Positions 47,205 through 56,384 of a stretch of DNA of 64,000 nt are shown piece by piece. Within the stretch, counting starts at the first letter, position 1. Each line of letters begins with the position of its first letter. Made by a program: the position numbers and the translations under genes. The stretch is from Bacteroidota bacterium (GTDB taxonomy: Bacteria > Bacteroidota > Bacteroidia > Chitinophagales > Chitinophagaceae), in NCBI GenBank assembly GCA_018266455.1, contig JAFEAJ010000006.1, positions 1 to 64,000 of the forward strand. Reading direction: 5' to 3'. Below the pieces are notes generated by a model. The model did not search any database. It was not told the origin of the DNA and worked only from the letters and a program-made list of their open reading frames with translations.

Positions 47205-48518
47205 ATGACAATCCTCATCGTTTTGGTTTGTATCCTGCTTTTGGTACTGCTCATTACATGGGGAAAAATAAATTCTTTTCTTTCTTTTTTAGTTGTGTCG
47301 ATGCTTGCAGGCTGGCTCCTTGGCATGCCCCGGGATAAAATTGTCAATTCAGTAGAACATGGTATTGGCGATGTGCTTGGCTCGCTTTCCATAGTGATTT
47401 GTGTTGGCGCTATGCTGGGTAAACTGGTAGCAGAAAGCGGGGCTGCACAGGTGATTGCCGGCTCCCTGCAAAAGAAGTTTGGAGAAAAATATATTCAGTG
47501 GGCAATCATGTTTACTGGCTTTATTGTAGGCCTTCCTCTTTTTTTTGATGTGAGTTTTGTACTGATGGTGCCGCTTGTTTTCTCCGTAGTGTACCAATAT
47601 AAACTACCTGCCGTTTACATCGGTATTCCCATGATGGCAGCCATTTCAGTGACACATGGTTTTTTGCCGCCTCATCCGGCGCCCGTTGCATTGGTCTCCG
47701 CATTTCATGCCAATATGGGCGTTACTTTATTGTTTGGCATCACCATTGCGGTACCTGCCATTGTGCTGGCAGGCCCCGTATTTTCAAAAACATTAAAAAA
47801 TATCAAGGCAACACCTTTGCAAACTTTTCTTCCCAAGCATATTCCTGATGAAAAGATGCCGGGCACGGCTAATAGTTTTATTACATCACTGCTACCGGTA
47901 CTCCTCATCATGTTTTTTACCTTATTGACCTTTGCAGGTACACGTAATGGCAAAACCAATAGCATCCTTTTATTTTGGGGCAATCCCGTAGTAGTCATGA
48001 TTGTGTCGCTTGCAGTGGCTACCTACTCATTGGGCCTGCGCCAAGGAAGGCACATCAAAGAAATTATGGAGCACTATGCCGATGCAGTAAAAGATATTTC
48101 GATGATATTATTGGTTATAGCAGGCGCAGGTGGGTTGAAGCAGGTGTTTGTTGACAGTGGCATTAGCACACAACTGGCAGGTGCACTGCACGCTTTGTCT
48201 ATTAACCCTTTGGTATTAGGATGGGTGGTTTCGGCAGTCATCAGGGTTTGTGTGGGCTCGGCTACCGTTGCCGGCCTGACTACAGCTGGAATGATCGCCC
48301 CGATGATTGCACAGGAACATATCAACCCGAATTTAATGGTCTTGTCAGTAGGCGCCGGGAGCCTTATGTTTTCCCATGTAAATGACGGGGGTTTCTGGAT
48401 GTTCAAAGAGTATTTCAATATCACCGTGAAGGAAACTTTTTTGTCCTGGTCGCTCATGGAGACAATTATATCTGTGATGGGATTAGCAGGAGTGTTAATT
48501 TTGAATTCTATATTTTAA
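47205..48518 (+). CDS. GntP-family transporter (gluconate / D-serine type)
   Basis: 437 residues from ATG 47205, giving the usual GntP length and N-terminal helix; the longer GTG start would add an odd 31 residues. About 12-14 membrane helices. Key stretches: GFIVGLPLFFDVSFVLMVPLV, THGFLPPHPAPVAL and VCVGSATVAGLTTAGMIAP. The family includes gluconate permeases and DsdX, the D-serine transporter. The downstream RidA and DSD1-type enzyme favour a D-hydroxyamino acid; the downstream KdgK-like kinase would fit a sugar acid. First gene of an operon-like run. Confidence 0.92.
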   Translation: MTILIVLVCILLLVLLITWGKINSFLSFLVVSMLAGWLLGMPRDKIVNSVEHGIGDVLGSLSIVICVGAMLGKLVAESGAAQVIAGSLQKKFGEKYIQWAIMFTGFIVGLPLFFDVSFVLMVPLVFSVVYQYKLPAVYIGIPMMAAISVTHGFLPPHPAPVALVSAFHANMGVTLLFGITIAVPAIVLAGPVFSKTLKNIKATPLQTFLPKHIPDEKMPGTANSFITSLLPVLLIMFFTLLTFAGTRNGKTNSILLFWGNPVVVMIVSLAVATYSLGLRQGRHIKEIMEHYADAVKDISMILLVIAGAGGLKQVFVDSGISTQLAGALHALSINPLVLGWVVSAVIRVCVGSATVAGLTTAGMIAPMIAQEHINPNLMVLSVGAGSLMFSHVNDGGFWMFKEYFNITVKETFLSWSLMETIISVMGLAGVLILNSIF

Positions 48519-48529
48519 AAACATAAACT

Positions 48530-48991
48530 ATGTCCGCAGACCAAAACTTTATTGACCTCGGCCTGGAATTGCCTCACCCGCCGACGCCAAAAGGGGTGTA
48601 CAAGCCCGTGCTTATTGATGGCAAACATTGTTATGTCTCAGGACAGGGGCCCTATCTTCCTGATGGCAATTTGATAATGGGTAAAGTGGGCAAAGACCTT
48701 ACTGCTGATGAGGGCAAGCACGCTGCACAACAGGTTGGGCTAACCATCCTGGCCACATTGAAAGAACAGTTGGGCTCTCTTGATAAAATAAAAAGAGTAA
48801 TCAAAGTTCTTGGAATGGTAAATGCCGACCCTGAATTTGAAAAACATCCTTATGTTGTCAATGGCTGCAGCGAACTGTTTGCAAAAGTCTGGGGCGAGGA
48901 AAATGGCGTTGGTGTAAGAAGCGCGGTGGGCATGGGCTCGCTGCCTAATAATATTTCAGTGGAAATAGAAACATTGTTTGAACTGGAGTAG
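48530..48991 (+). CDS. RidA-family enamine/imine deaminase
   Basis: 153 residues, YjgF/YER057c/UK114 fold in the larger YjgH-like or Bacteroidota sub-group. Motifs: GKHCYVSGQGPYLPDGNL and NGCSELFAKVWGEENGVGVRSAVGMGSLPNNISVEIE, where the conserved Arg of the active site is in GVRSAVG. RidA proteins hydrolyse reactive 2-aminoacrylate and related imines released by PLP enzymes. It begins 11 bp after the permease gene and precedes a PLP enzyme that would produce such an intermediate. Confidence 0.92.
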   Translation: MSADQNFIDLGLELPHPPTPKGVYKPVLIDGKHCYVSGQGPYLPDGNLIMGKVGKDLTADEGKHAAQQVGLTILATLKEQLGSLDKIKRVIKVLGMVNADPEFEKHPYVVNGCSELFAKVWGEENGVGVRSAVGMGSLPNNISVEIETLFELE

Positions 48992-49121
48992 CAGAAACCG
49001 CCAATAGGGATCAAAACCTGATATTGGAGTTTTAAAGTAGCTATTAGGCCTCGAAGGTTTTGAAAAACCTTCAAGCCCTGAAGTGCACTGCAGACTATTT
49101 ATTATTGCTTTAATTTTTTTT

Positions 49122-50240
49122 ATGATTGATCAAAAAGACCCCTGGCATAGCATCAATAATATTGATGAGGTTGACTCGCCGGCTCTGGTGCTTTATCCAC
49201 AAAGGGTAAAAGCAAATATTCGCCTGGCACTTGGTATGGTGGGCAATGTGCAACGGCTACGCCCACACGTAAAAACCAATAAATGCGTGGAAACAGTTGT
49301 GCTGATGATGGACGAGGGTATTCACAAATTCAAATGTGCTACAATAGCAGAAGCTGAAATGATGGGCATGTGCAAAGCTGATGACGTGTTGCTGGCCTAT
49401 CAGCCAGTTGGGCCGAAACTGGAACGTTTTACGGCGTTGATAAAAAAGTACCCCAATACCAAATATTCTTGTCTTGCCGATAGTGCGGAAGCAGCAACTG
49501 AAATGGCCGCTGTTTTTTCTGGTAACGGGTTAACGATACCAGTTTATCTTGATATTAATGTCGGGCAGAACCGTACCGGTATTTTGCCGGAACATGGGCT
49601 TGAACTATATATCCAGTGCTCCACATTGAAAGGCATAAGCCCTGTTGGCCTTCATGTTTACGATGGGCACATACGCGAAACGGATTTTGTCATGCGAAAA
49701 CAAAAATGCGATGAGTGTTTTGAAAGTGCTGTAAAATTGAAAAACGAAATAATAAAGGCAGGTTTCGCGGAGCCTGTTGTTGTTGCCGGTGGATCTCCTA
49801 CTTTTTCTATTCATTGTAAAAGGGAGAATGTGGAATGCAGCCCCGGGACTTTTGTGTACTGGGACAAGGGGTATACCGATTTGTGCCCTGAGCAAAATTT
49901 TTTGCCGGCTGCATTGGTCATATCCCGCGTTATTTCCTTGCCTGCTGAAAATAAGCTGTGCCTTGATCTTGGCCACAAGTCAGTTGCTGCTGAAAATGAG
50001 ATCACAAAACGGGTGTTTTTTCTAAATGCACCTGAATTGAAAGCCATTAGCCAAAGCGAAGAGCATTTGGTTGTTGAGGCAGGTGCAGGGCACCGATATA
50101 AAGTAGGAGATGTATTGTATGGCATTCCGCTTCATATTTGCCCCACCATAGCATTATATGAAAGGGCAATTGCAATAAATGATCATGTTGCCAATGGCGA
50201 GTGGATGACAATTGGCAGGGACAGGAAAATAACTGTATGA
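49122..50240 (+). CDS. D-threonine aldolase / D-serine dehydratase (DSD1)-type PLP enzyme
   Basis: 372 residues from ATG 49122. N-terminal alanine-racemase-like barrel with PLP lysine Lys51 in RPHVKTNK and the cofactor loop VVAGGSPTFSIH. C-terminal beta domain with a His338-x-Cys340 pair (PLHICPT) at the place of the zinc site of DSD1-type enzymes. Cleaves or dehydrates D-3-hydroxyamino acids; D-serine to pyruvate would give the aminoacrylate that RidA clears. D-threonine aldolase activity is the main alternative. Confidence 0.88.
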   Translation: MIDQKDPWHSINNIDEVDSPALVLYPQRVKANIRLALGMVGNVQRLRPHVKTNKCVETVVLMMDEGIHKFKCATIAEAEMMGMCKADDVLLAYQPVGPKLERFTALIKKYPNTKYSCLADSAEAATEMAAVFSGNGLTIPVYLDINVGQNRTGILPEHGLELYIQCSTLKGISPVGLHVYDGHIRETDFVMRKQKCDECFESAVKLKNEIIKAGFAEPVVVAGGSPTFSIHCKRENVECSPGTFVYWDKGYTDLCPEQNFLPAALVISRVISLPAENKLCLDLGHKSVAAENEITKRVFFLNAPELKAISQSEEHLVVEAGAGHRYKVGDVLYGIPLHICPTIALYERAIAINDHVANGEWMTIGRDRKITV

Positions 50241-50294
50241 CCAGGTTTGAAATCAATTGCCTGATCAGCGATATTTGGAAAATAAATAGTAAAG

Positions 50295-51314
50295 ATGGGT
50301 TCGTTTCAGATAATAACTTTCGGGGAGCTCCTGCTCAGGCTTCATAGCGCAGCTTCAAAACGTTTTTTGCAAACAGAAGGCTTTGAGGTTTATTATGGCG
50401 GCGCGGAGGCGAACGTGAGCGTGCTGTTGGCAAATTTCGGCACAGCGGTCAATTATATTTCCTGTGTCCCTGAAAATGACCTCGCTGTTGCGGGCATCAA
50501 TCAGCTCAAAAGTTATGGGGTCAGTACTGGAGATGTTTTGCACGGTGGGGATAAGCTTGGCCTTTATTTTACCGAGCCTGGCAATCACATCCGTTCAGCA
50601 AGGGTTATTTATGACCGGGCTTGTTCTTCTTTTTCATTTCTGAAACCGGGAATGATAAGCTGGAAGGAAATATTGAAAGGGGCATCGTATTTTCACTGGT
50701 CGGGGATTTCGGCAGCAGTTTCGCAAAGTGCGGCCGACGTTTGCGCAGAAGCCATTGCTGTCGCCAGGGAAAATGGTGTTGCCATATCTTCTGATTTCAA
50801 TTACCGGTCAACACTATGGAAATATGGTAAGCACCCCCGTGAAATGATGCCAGGGCTTCTGGAACATAGTGAAGTTGCAGTTGCTGATCTTGATTCGGCT
50901 AATATTTATTATGGCATTGAAACCGATAAAAATGCTTCCTATGAAGAAAGGTTTGCACAATGTTGTAAGGTGCTGCAGCAAAAACTGCCGCTGTTGCAAA
51001 CACTGGCCATGAGCTTTAGAAAAACAAAGGGCATTAGTCACTTCTACTCAGGGGCGCTTATGCACAAAGGCAAATATTATTTTACGGCAGCTCACGAACT
51101 TCCGTTTATTACTGACCAGATAGGCAGTGGCGACGCTTTTACCGGGGGGATATTGTTTGGGCTGATCAATAAATTTGAACCTCAAAAGGTAATCGATTTC
51201 GCTGTAGCTTGCGGTGCATTGAAACAAAGCATGCCCGGCGATTGGGCAATTCTCAGCAGGCAAGAGGTTGAACAGTTCATTCAAACCGGCTCATCCGGCC
51301 GGATCATCAGATGA
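50295..51314 (+). CDS. PfkB-family sugar kinase, 2-keto-3-deoxygluconate kinase-like
   Basis: 339 residues. FGELLLRL...GGAEANVSVLLANFG at the N-terminus and DQIGSGDAFTGGILFG at the C-terminus are the two PfkB signatures; the catalytic Asp lies in GSGDAF. The GELLLRL/GGAEAN type start and the YYGIETD region are closest to KdgK. It sits 54 bp after the PLP enzyme gene. A sugar-acid kinase next to a GntP permease is reasonable, so the operon might join sugar-acid and amino-acid degradation. Confidence 0.87.
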   Translation: MGSFQIITFGELLLRLHSAASKRFLQTEGFEVYYGGAEANVSVLLANFGTAVNYISCVPENDLAVAGINQLKSYGVSTGDVLHGGDKLGLYFTEPGNHIRSARVIYDRACSSFSFLKPGMISWKEILKGASYFHWSGISAAVSQSAADVCAEAIAVARENGVAISSDFNYRSTLWKYGKHPREMMPGLLEHSEVAVADLDSANIYYGIETDKNASYEERFAQCCKVLQQKLPLLQTLAMSFRKTKGISHFYSGALMHKGKYYFTAAHELPFITDQIGSGDAFTGGILFGLINKFEPQKVIDFAVACGALKQSMPGDWAILSRQEVEQFIQTGSSGRIIR

Positions 51315-51368
51315 CAGGACTGGCTTTTTTCTTCATTTATCACAACAGGAAATTAAATTCAAAACTTA

Positions 51369-52445
51369 ATGTTCACTATCGATGCCCATCTTGACCTCAG
51401 CATGAACGCCATGGAGTGGAATAGAGATTTGCGGTTGTCCATCACCGAAATACGCGATCGTGAAAAGGGCATGAAGGATAAACCAGGTCGTGGCAAGGGG
51501 ACAGTGTGCTTCCCCGAGCTACGAAGAGGAAATATTGGATTGGTGGTGGCAACCCAAATTGCGAGGTATGTTGCCCCGGATAACCCATTGCAGGGCTGGC
51601 ATTCAGCCGAGCAGGCGTGGGCTCAAACACAGGCGCAAAGGGCATGGTATAAGGAAATGGAACGTGCAGGGGAAATATCACAGGTAACCGATTTGAATTC
51701 GTTGGAGGCTCACCTGGCATATTGGAATGATGAGCGCCATTCAGAAAAAAAGATAGGTTATATCCTCAGCCTCGAAGGGGCAGATTCCATAGTTGATGTT
51801 GAGTACCTTGACACGGCCTATGGATATGGGTTGCGCGCAGTTGGCCCGGCACATTATGGCCCGGGCAGGTATGCAAATGGAACAGACGCTACCGGGAAAA
51901 TGAGCAGGAATGGTTTAGCCCTTTTAAAAAAAATGGAAGAGCTTAACATCATCCTTGATGCTACTCATTTATGTGATGATGCTTTCTGGCAGGCCCTAGA
52001 CAATTTTCACGGGCATGTTTGGGCAAGCCATAATAATTGCAGGGCGCTGGTAAACCATAACCGGCAATTCAGTGATGATATGATAAAAGCTTTGGTAAGC
52101 AGGGAAGCTGTAATCGGCGCGGCAATGGATGCCTGGATGATAGTGCCGGATTGGGCCCGCGGAAAATCAACGCCACAGCACATGAATTGCAACCTTGATA
52201 AGCTGCTTGATCATGTTGACCATATCTGCCAGATTGCAGGCAACACCTTGCATGTGGGAATTGGCTCTGATCTCGACGGCGCATTTGGAAAAGAGCAATC
52301 GCCTTTTGATATCGAGACGATAACTGATATTGATAAGATCCCTTCATTATTAAGCAAAAGAAATTATTCTGAAAAAGATATTGAGAATGTCATGCACGGG
52401 AACTGGCTGAGATTTTTAAGAAAGGCGTGGAAAGATAATGCGTGA
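51369..52445 (+). CDS. M19 (renal/membrane-type) dipeptidase
   Basis: 358 residues. Binuclear zinc barrel: HLD near the N-terminus (IDAHLDLS), bridging glutamate in SLEGADSI, histidines in DATHLCDDAFW and WASHNNCRALV, and GIGSDLDGAFG at the C-terminus. M19 enzymes cleave dipeptides and tolerate D-residues at the C-terminal side. No signal peptide, so cytosolic. Last gene of the GntP-led run; it would supply the operon with free (possibly D-) amino acids. Confidence 0.92.
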   Translation: MFTIDAHLDLSMNAMEWNRDLRLSITEIRDREKGMKDKPGRGKGTVCFPELRRGNIGLVVATQIARYVAPDNPLQGWHSAEQAWAQTQAQRAWYKEMERAGEISQVTDLNSLEAHLAYWNDERHSEKKIGYILSLEGADSIVDVEYLDTAYGYGLRAVGPAHYGPGRYANGTDATGKMSRNGLALLKKMEELNIILDATHLCDDAFWQALDNFHGHVWASHNNCRALVNHNRQFSDDMIKALVSREAVIGAAMDAWMIVPDWARGKSTPQHMNCNLDKLLDHVDHICQIAGNTLHVGIGSDLDGAFGKEQSPFDIETITDIDKIPSLLSKRNYSEKDIENVMHGNWLRFLRKAWKDNA

Positions 52446-52688
52446 CGGTGAATAGTAATTGCTGAATGGTTGTTGAATGTACGAACAATCATAATGGATA
52501 TGCAGGACAGGTCATGTATCAATGAGAAGATTTGTGAAGAAACTCATTTTGGCTTGGTAATGCAACCCTCCCGATTGTATGAAAAACCGAATTCCATTTC
52601 TATGACTTGCAACTTTAGAAAGCAATATTCTTCATTTAATTTTTTTGGCATAGTTATTTCAGATAGTAAAGAGACAAAATCCACTATC

Positions 52689-53684
52689 ATGAAATTGCCT
52701 TTCCTTTCCCATCGTTGGATTTTTTTTGTTTCCGGGATTTTAATTCTCAGTTGCAAGAAGGATTCACATGCTATAAATTCAAATGTTAATAATCAGCAGC
52801 CCGAAAACGGGTCATGCACAGCTTCCATCGCAGATGCTGAAAAAATAGAAATATTTCCGGCAGATAACCCATGGAACCAGGATATATCTTCCCAGCCAGT
52901 TGACCAGAATAGCGACCAGGTTATTGCAAATTTTTCTACTTCAGGCTTGCATGCTGATTTTGGGAGCGGGCTTTGGAATAATGCGCCAATAGGAATTCCC
53001 TTTACTGTAGTTTGTGGAAACCAGGGAAAAAGCACCGTTACATTTCGCTCTAATGCTTACGATGGGAATTATGGGGATGAAAGTGATGCAGGGCCTTATG
53101 CAATCCCGCTCACTGCTCCGATCGAAGGCAATGGTAACGGCGATGCGCATGTGATTTCTGTTGACAAAGATAATGGCGTTTTGTATGAATTGTATAACGC
53201 AAGTGTAAAAGGAAATCATTGGGAAGCCTCTTCCGGAGCAATTTTTGATTTGAAGTCAAATGTGTTGAGGACAGATGGGTGGACTTCTGCAGATGCAGCA
53301 GGCCTGCCGATTTTTCCCGGCCTTGTGCGATATGAAGAAGTGCTGAAAGGAACCATTGATCATGCCATTCGTTTTACACTGAGCAGCTCAAACGTAAAAC
53401 CGGCATATATTTCGCCGGCTCGTCACAAAGTGAACAGCTCAGGCGGGCAATACGCTCTTCCCTTCGGTGCTAAAATCAGGTTGAAAAAAGATTTTGATAT
53501 CAGCAGTTATCCTGCGCACATACAAGTAATCTTGACTGCTATGAAAAAATATGGATTGATACTTGCCGACATCGGCAGCAATATGTTTATCAGTGGCGCA
53601 CCTGATGAAAGATGGAATAATGATGAACTGCATCAACTCGGAAATGTTAAAGCATCAGCGTTTGAAGTGGTGAGGTTTGAGTAG
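52689..53684 (+). CDS. Lipoprotein of a conserved but unnamed family
   Basis: 331 residues from ATG 52689, where a signal segment with lipobox LILSC (Cys23) begins; the open frame extends 219 bp upstream without coding character. The body has ordered conserved stretches: FPADNPWNQDISSQPVD, GLHADFGSG, GDAHVISVDKDNGVLYELYN, TSADAAGLPIFPGLVRYEE, IDHAIRFTL, ISPARH and MKKYGLILADIGSNMFISG. I recall similar proteins from Acidobacteria and Myxobacteria, where they are unnamed. The acidic and His/Arg-rich blocks suggest an enzyme or ligand-binding site, but none is known. Confidence 0.8.
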   Translation: MKLPFLSHRWIFFVSGILILSCKKDSHAINSNVNNQQPENGSCTASIADAEKIEIFPADNPWNQDISSQPVDQNSDQVIANFSTSGLHADFGSGLWNNAPIGIPFTVVCGNQGKSTVTFRSNAYDGNYGDESDAGPYAIPLTAPIEGNGNGDAHVISVDKDNGVLYELYNASVKGNHWEASSGAIFDLKSNVLRTDGWTSADAAGLPIFPGLVRYEEVLKGTIDHAIRFTLSSSNVKPAYISPARHKVNSSGGQYALPFGAKIRLKKDFDISSYPAHIQVILTAMKKYGLILADIGSNMFISGAPDERWNNDELHQLGNVKASAFEVVRFE

Positions 53685-53750
53685 GATAGAAGGTGCGGTT
53701 CACAAAATCGATTACCCTATGATGTCCCTCCTCTCGTATCATTTATTTCG

Positions 53751-54191
53751 CTACATATTTGAATGCAGATAATCTTTCAAATTGGTAATTGTTTCTTCAT
53801 GTGTGCGTATGGTTTCTTTAACGAGGTCGTTTATGGAAACGATACCGATTAGTTTGGCATTGTCGAAAACAGGGAGGTAACGAATATTTTTGTCAGACAT
53901 TAATTGCATGCAAAAATCAACAGTATCGTAGGGATTCACCCGCGGGAGGTCGTCAGACATGATTTCGGAAACTTTTGTATCTGTCGATGATTTTCCTTTC
54001 AGGATCACTTTGCGCGAATAATCTCTTTCGGTCATAATGCCTCTATATTCTTCGCCGTCCATGACCATTACTGAACCTATGTTTTTTTCAGCCATGATCC
54101 TCAGCGCTTCGAGCACTGTGGTGCCTGGTGTAACAGTAATGGAAGCAACCCTGCTTGCCTTGTGTTTGAGGATGTCTGCTACTTTTCTCAT
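53751..54191 (-). CDS. CBS-domain pair protein
   Basis: 146 residues comprising two CBS domains (about 8-65 and 75-135), each with the TVLEALRIM / DTVDFCMQLM type helix and GIMTERDYSRKV / GIVSINDLVKE ending. Stand-alone CBS pairs bind adenosyl nucleotides (AMP, ATP, SAM) and act as energy sensors on partner proteins. No partner is visible nearby. Cytosolic. Confidence 0.92.
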   Translation of the reverse strand: MRKVADILKHKASRVASITVTPGTTVLEALRIMAEKNIGSVMVMDGEEYRGIMTERDYSRKVILKGKSSTDTKVSEIMSDDLPRVNPYDTVDFCMQLMSDKNIRYLPVFDNAKLIGIVSINDLVKETIRTHEETITNLKDYLHSNM

Positions 54192-54300
54192 TTGTCAGTT
54201 TTTAATAAAAAATCGTTTACTACTAATTTACAAAATTTCCAAATCCAAACGAATTATTTATTATTTGGAAGATAAAAATATGCGCATTTATTTTGCAGCC

Positions 54301-54385
54301 GGAGGGATGTCAGAGCGGTTTAATGAGGCGGTCTTGAAAACCGTTGACTGTAACAGGTCCGGGGGTTCGAATCCCTCTCCCTCCG
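54301..54385 (+). tRNA. tRNA-Ser (anticodon TGA)
   Basis: Acceptor stem GGAGGGA / TCCCTCC pairs perfectly with discriminator G. The D arm, the anticodon loop CTTGAAA flanked by GCGGT / ACCGT (anticodon TGA), the short variable arm expected of class II tRNA and the T arm with loop TTCGAAT are all present. 85 nt. CCA is not encoded. Confidence 0.95.
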
Positions 54386-54420
54386 CTGAAATCAAGCCAT
54401 CAGGATAACGTCTCATCAAT

Positions 54421-54452
54421 AAACCCTGCAAAATCAAACATTTGCAGGGTTT
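54421..54452 (+). terminator. Terminator-like hairpin after tRNA-Ser
   Basis: Perfect 12-bp stem AAACCCTGCAAA / TTTGCAGGGTTT with an 8-nt loop, 35 bp after the tRNA. The T tract is partly within the stem. Confidence 0.7.
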
Positions 54453-54628
54453 ATGTATTTCCGGATTTTGTATATGCGCTGGACGTAAATTGAAAAACTT
54501 GCCCCATATATCGAATGATAAGACTGACTAAAATAATCAAAGACCGCGCATTGCCTCAATATTAGTTTATGGTCTTGAACTTTGGAACAGGGCTTTTTTC
54601 ATGACCTTCTTGCCTCGCCAAGGGGTCT

Positions 54629-55705
54629 TCACTCAGGTTTCCTTCCAAGGTCCCTCATTATTTTAAAATGTGAAACCACTGCCCCGGTCATGGTCGGAAA
54701 TTCATTGTAGGCAATTTGATGTTGCAGGCAGGCTTGTTTCACTATCTTGTTTAATGCGGCGTAATGGACATGGCAAATGCGAGGGAACAAATGGTGTTCA
54801 ACCTGAAAATTCAAACCCCCGACAAGCCAGGAAATGATTTTATTTTTTGTGGCAAAATTAGCAGTAGCCCTTACCTGGTATACAGCCCATTCCTCTTCAA
54901 TTTTTATGTGATCGCTTTCGGCGGCAAATTCAAATTCGGTATGTTCGACCACGTGGGCCAGCTGAAAAACAATGGAAAGAGTAAATCCCATTACCATATT
55001 GAAACTAATGTAACCTAGCGCCCAATTCCGCCAGCCAACAGCCATAACGGGTATGGCAATATAAAAAATGATATACAATATTTTAGAGATCCAAAAAATA
55101 AAATGTTCTTTAATATCCATTTTTTGCAGCGGAGTGGAAACCACTTTCATACGGAAATATTTTGTATAATCCATAATGAACACCCACGCTATAGAAGTAA
55201 TGCAATACACGGCAATCACATACAAATATTGGAACCGGTGTAACGGAAACCACTGCTGTGTTTTGCATTGGCGCATCAACGGGCTTTTGGCAATATCGTC
55301 ATCAACCCCATCAATATTAGTATAAGTGTGATGGATAATATTGTGCTTAAACTTCCAGATAAATGCGTTGCCGCCAAGTGCGTTCAGTGTAAGCCCCATG
55401 ATGTCATTGATTCGGCTGTGGCAGGAATAACTTCCATGGCATGCATCATGCATTACATTAAAACCGATGCTTGCAAGCACAAAGCCAAAAAGGCCGCTCA
55501 ATACCAATCCGACAACAGCAGGCATATTAAACATCAATAAAGAAATATACAGCACGATAGCAGCCGGTATTAAAATCAGTGTTTTCACAAATAGCTTGTT
55601 GTTGCCTGTTTTTTCCAAGTTATTTGTTTTGAAATATTCATCTACCGATGATTTTAACGAGTTGTAAAAAACCCGGTGTTTGTTGTTGAAACTTATTTTA
55701 GGCAT
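54629..55705 (-). CDS. Membrane fatty-acid desaturase (acyl-CoA / linoleoyl-CoA type)
   Basis: 358 residues, four to six membrane helices. Three histidine boxes for the di-iron centre: HDACHGS (86-92), HNIIHHTYTN (121-130) and QVEHHLFP in the C-terminal part. The QxxHH third box is typical of front-end (delta-5/delta-6-like) desaturases; no cytochrome b5 domain is fused. Probably adjusts membrane unsaturation, as at low temperature, which would suit the cold-shock-type genes on its right. Electron donor not encoded here. Confidence 0.92.
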   Translation of the reverse strand: MPKISFNNKHRVFYNSLKSSVDEYFKTNNLEKTGNNKLFVKTLILIPAAIVLYISLLMFNMPAVVGLVLSGLFGFVLASIGFNVMHDACHGSYSCHSRINDIMGLTLNALGGNAFIWKFKHNIIHHTYTNIDGVDDDIAKSPLMRQCKTQQWFPLHRFQYLYVIAVYCITSIAWVFIMDYTKYFRMKVVSTPLQKMDIKEHFIFWISKILYIIFYIAIPVMAVGWRNWALGYISFNMVMGFTLSIVFQLAHVVEHTEFEFAAESDHIKIEEEWAVYQVRATANFATKNKIISWLVGGLNFQVEHHLFPRICHVHYAALNKIVKQACLQHQIAYNEFPTMTGAVVSHFKIMRDLGRKPE

Positions 55706-56050
55706 ATTATTTTGTCAGGCTGTTATCAAATGCTGGCCAATATAGGGGCGAGATGGTAGAGCGAGAATAACAGCAAGATAGCATTTTGTATATATTTTGT
55801 GGCATGAAGTCGGAAAAACAACAAGGGATTAATCCACATAAGATGGAAGAAGAGATGAAAAGCCCACAATGGCAACAAGTGTCATTTCAACAAAAAATAA
55901 TACCGCTTTTTAAAATTAAAGACTATCTTCGTAAGGATAATTTGAGTCCATAGCTCTTGTAAGTGAATTATAATTTTCTCTCCCAGGCATATTCTTCTTT
56001 TACACCTGCTTTTTTCTCAAGTATAATTTTTAAAAGCTTAATTTTTTACC
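55706..56050. other. Intergenic region with one small open frame and RRM-gene leader
   Basis: Contains the possible 49-residue gene at 55804-55953 and then about 97 bp of A/T-rich leader before the RRM gene. No clear hairpin or full promoter was seen. Confidence 0.4.
55804..55953 (+). CDS. Possible small hydrophilic protein (49 residues)
   Basis: Intact frame from ATG 55804 to TAG 55953, beginning MKSEKQQGINPHKMEEEMKS and ending YLRKDNLSP. No signal or membrane segment, charged, mostly helical by eye. It lies just before the RRM gene on the same strand, 97 bp apart. Too short to assign; a TATATTTTG stretch upstream resembles a -7 box, though very close to the start. Confidence 0.35.
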   Translation: MKSEKQQGINPHKMEEEMKSPQWQQVSFQQKIIPLFKIKDYLRKDNLSP

Positions 56051-56326
56051 ATGAATATTTATGTGTCCAATTTGGGGCTCAACATGCAGGATAATGATTT
56101 GAAAAATTTGTTTACTGAATATGGAACAGTGACATCTGCCAAAGTGATCATAGACCGAGAAACAGGCAGGAGCCGTGGCTTTGGATTTGTGGAGATGAGT
56201 GACGATAATGCTGCAAAAAAGGCAATTGGGGAACTTGATGGAAAGATGGCAGATGGCCATGCCATCAAGGTAAGTGAAGCCAGGGAAAAAAGGACAAATA
56301 ACAATTCCTCTTCACGGCGTTGGTAA
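56051..56326 (+). CDS. RRM-type RNA-binding protein
   Basis: 91 residues, a single RNA recognition motif. RNP2 is IYVSNL (3-8) and RNP1 is RGFGFVEM (42-49), with the aromatic residues that stack on RNA intact. A basic, Asn/Ser-rich tail ends in RRW. Small RRM proteins are common in Bacteroidota, which often lack Hfq; in Bacteroides, members of this group (RbpA/RbpB type) influence polysaccharide-locus expression. 58 bp ahead of the possible Sm-like gene. Confidence 0.94.
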   Translation: MNIYVSNLGLNMQDNDLKNLFTEYGTVTSAKVIIDRETGRSRGFGFVEMSDDNAAKKAIGELDGKMADGHAIKVSEAREKRTNNNSSSRRW

Positions 56327-56384
56327 TCTCTGCAGGCCGGGAATTTTATTTTTTTGAAATAGCTGTAAGAAAATTCATAATTAG

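Noticed and set aside
54301-54385. tRNA-Ser as an integration site for a genomic island
   Set aside because: No integrase or repeated tRNA 3' end was seen next to it; flanking genes look ordinary.
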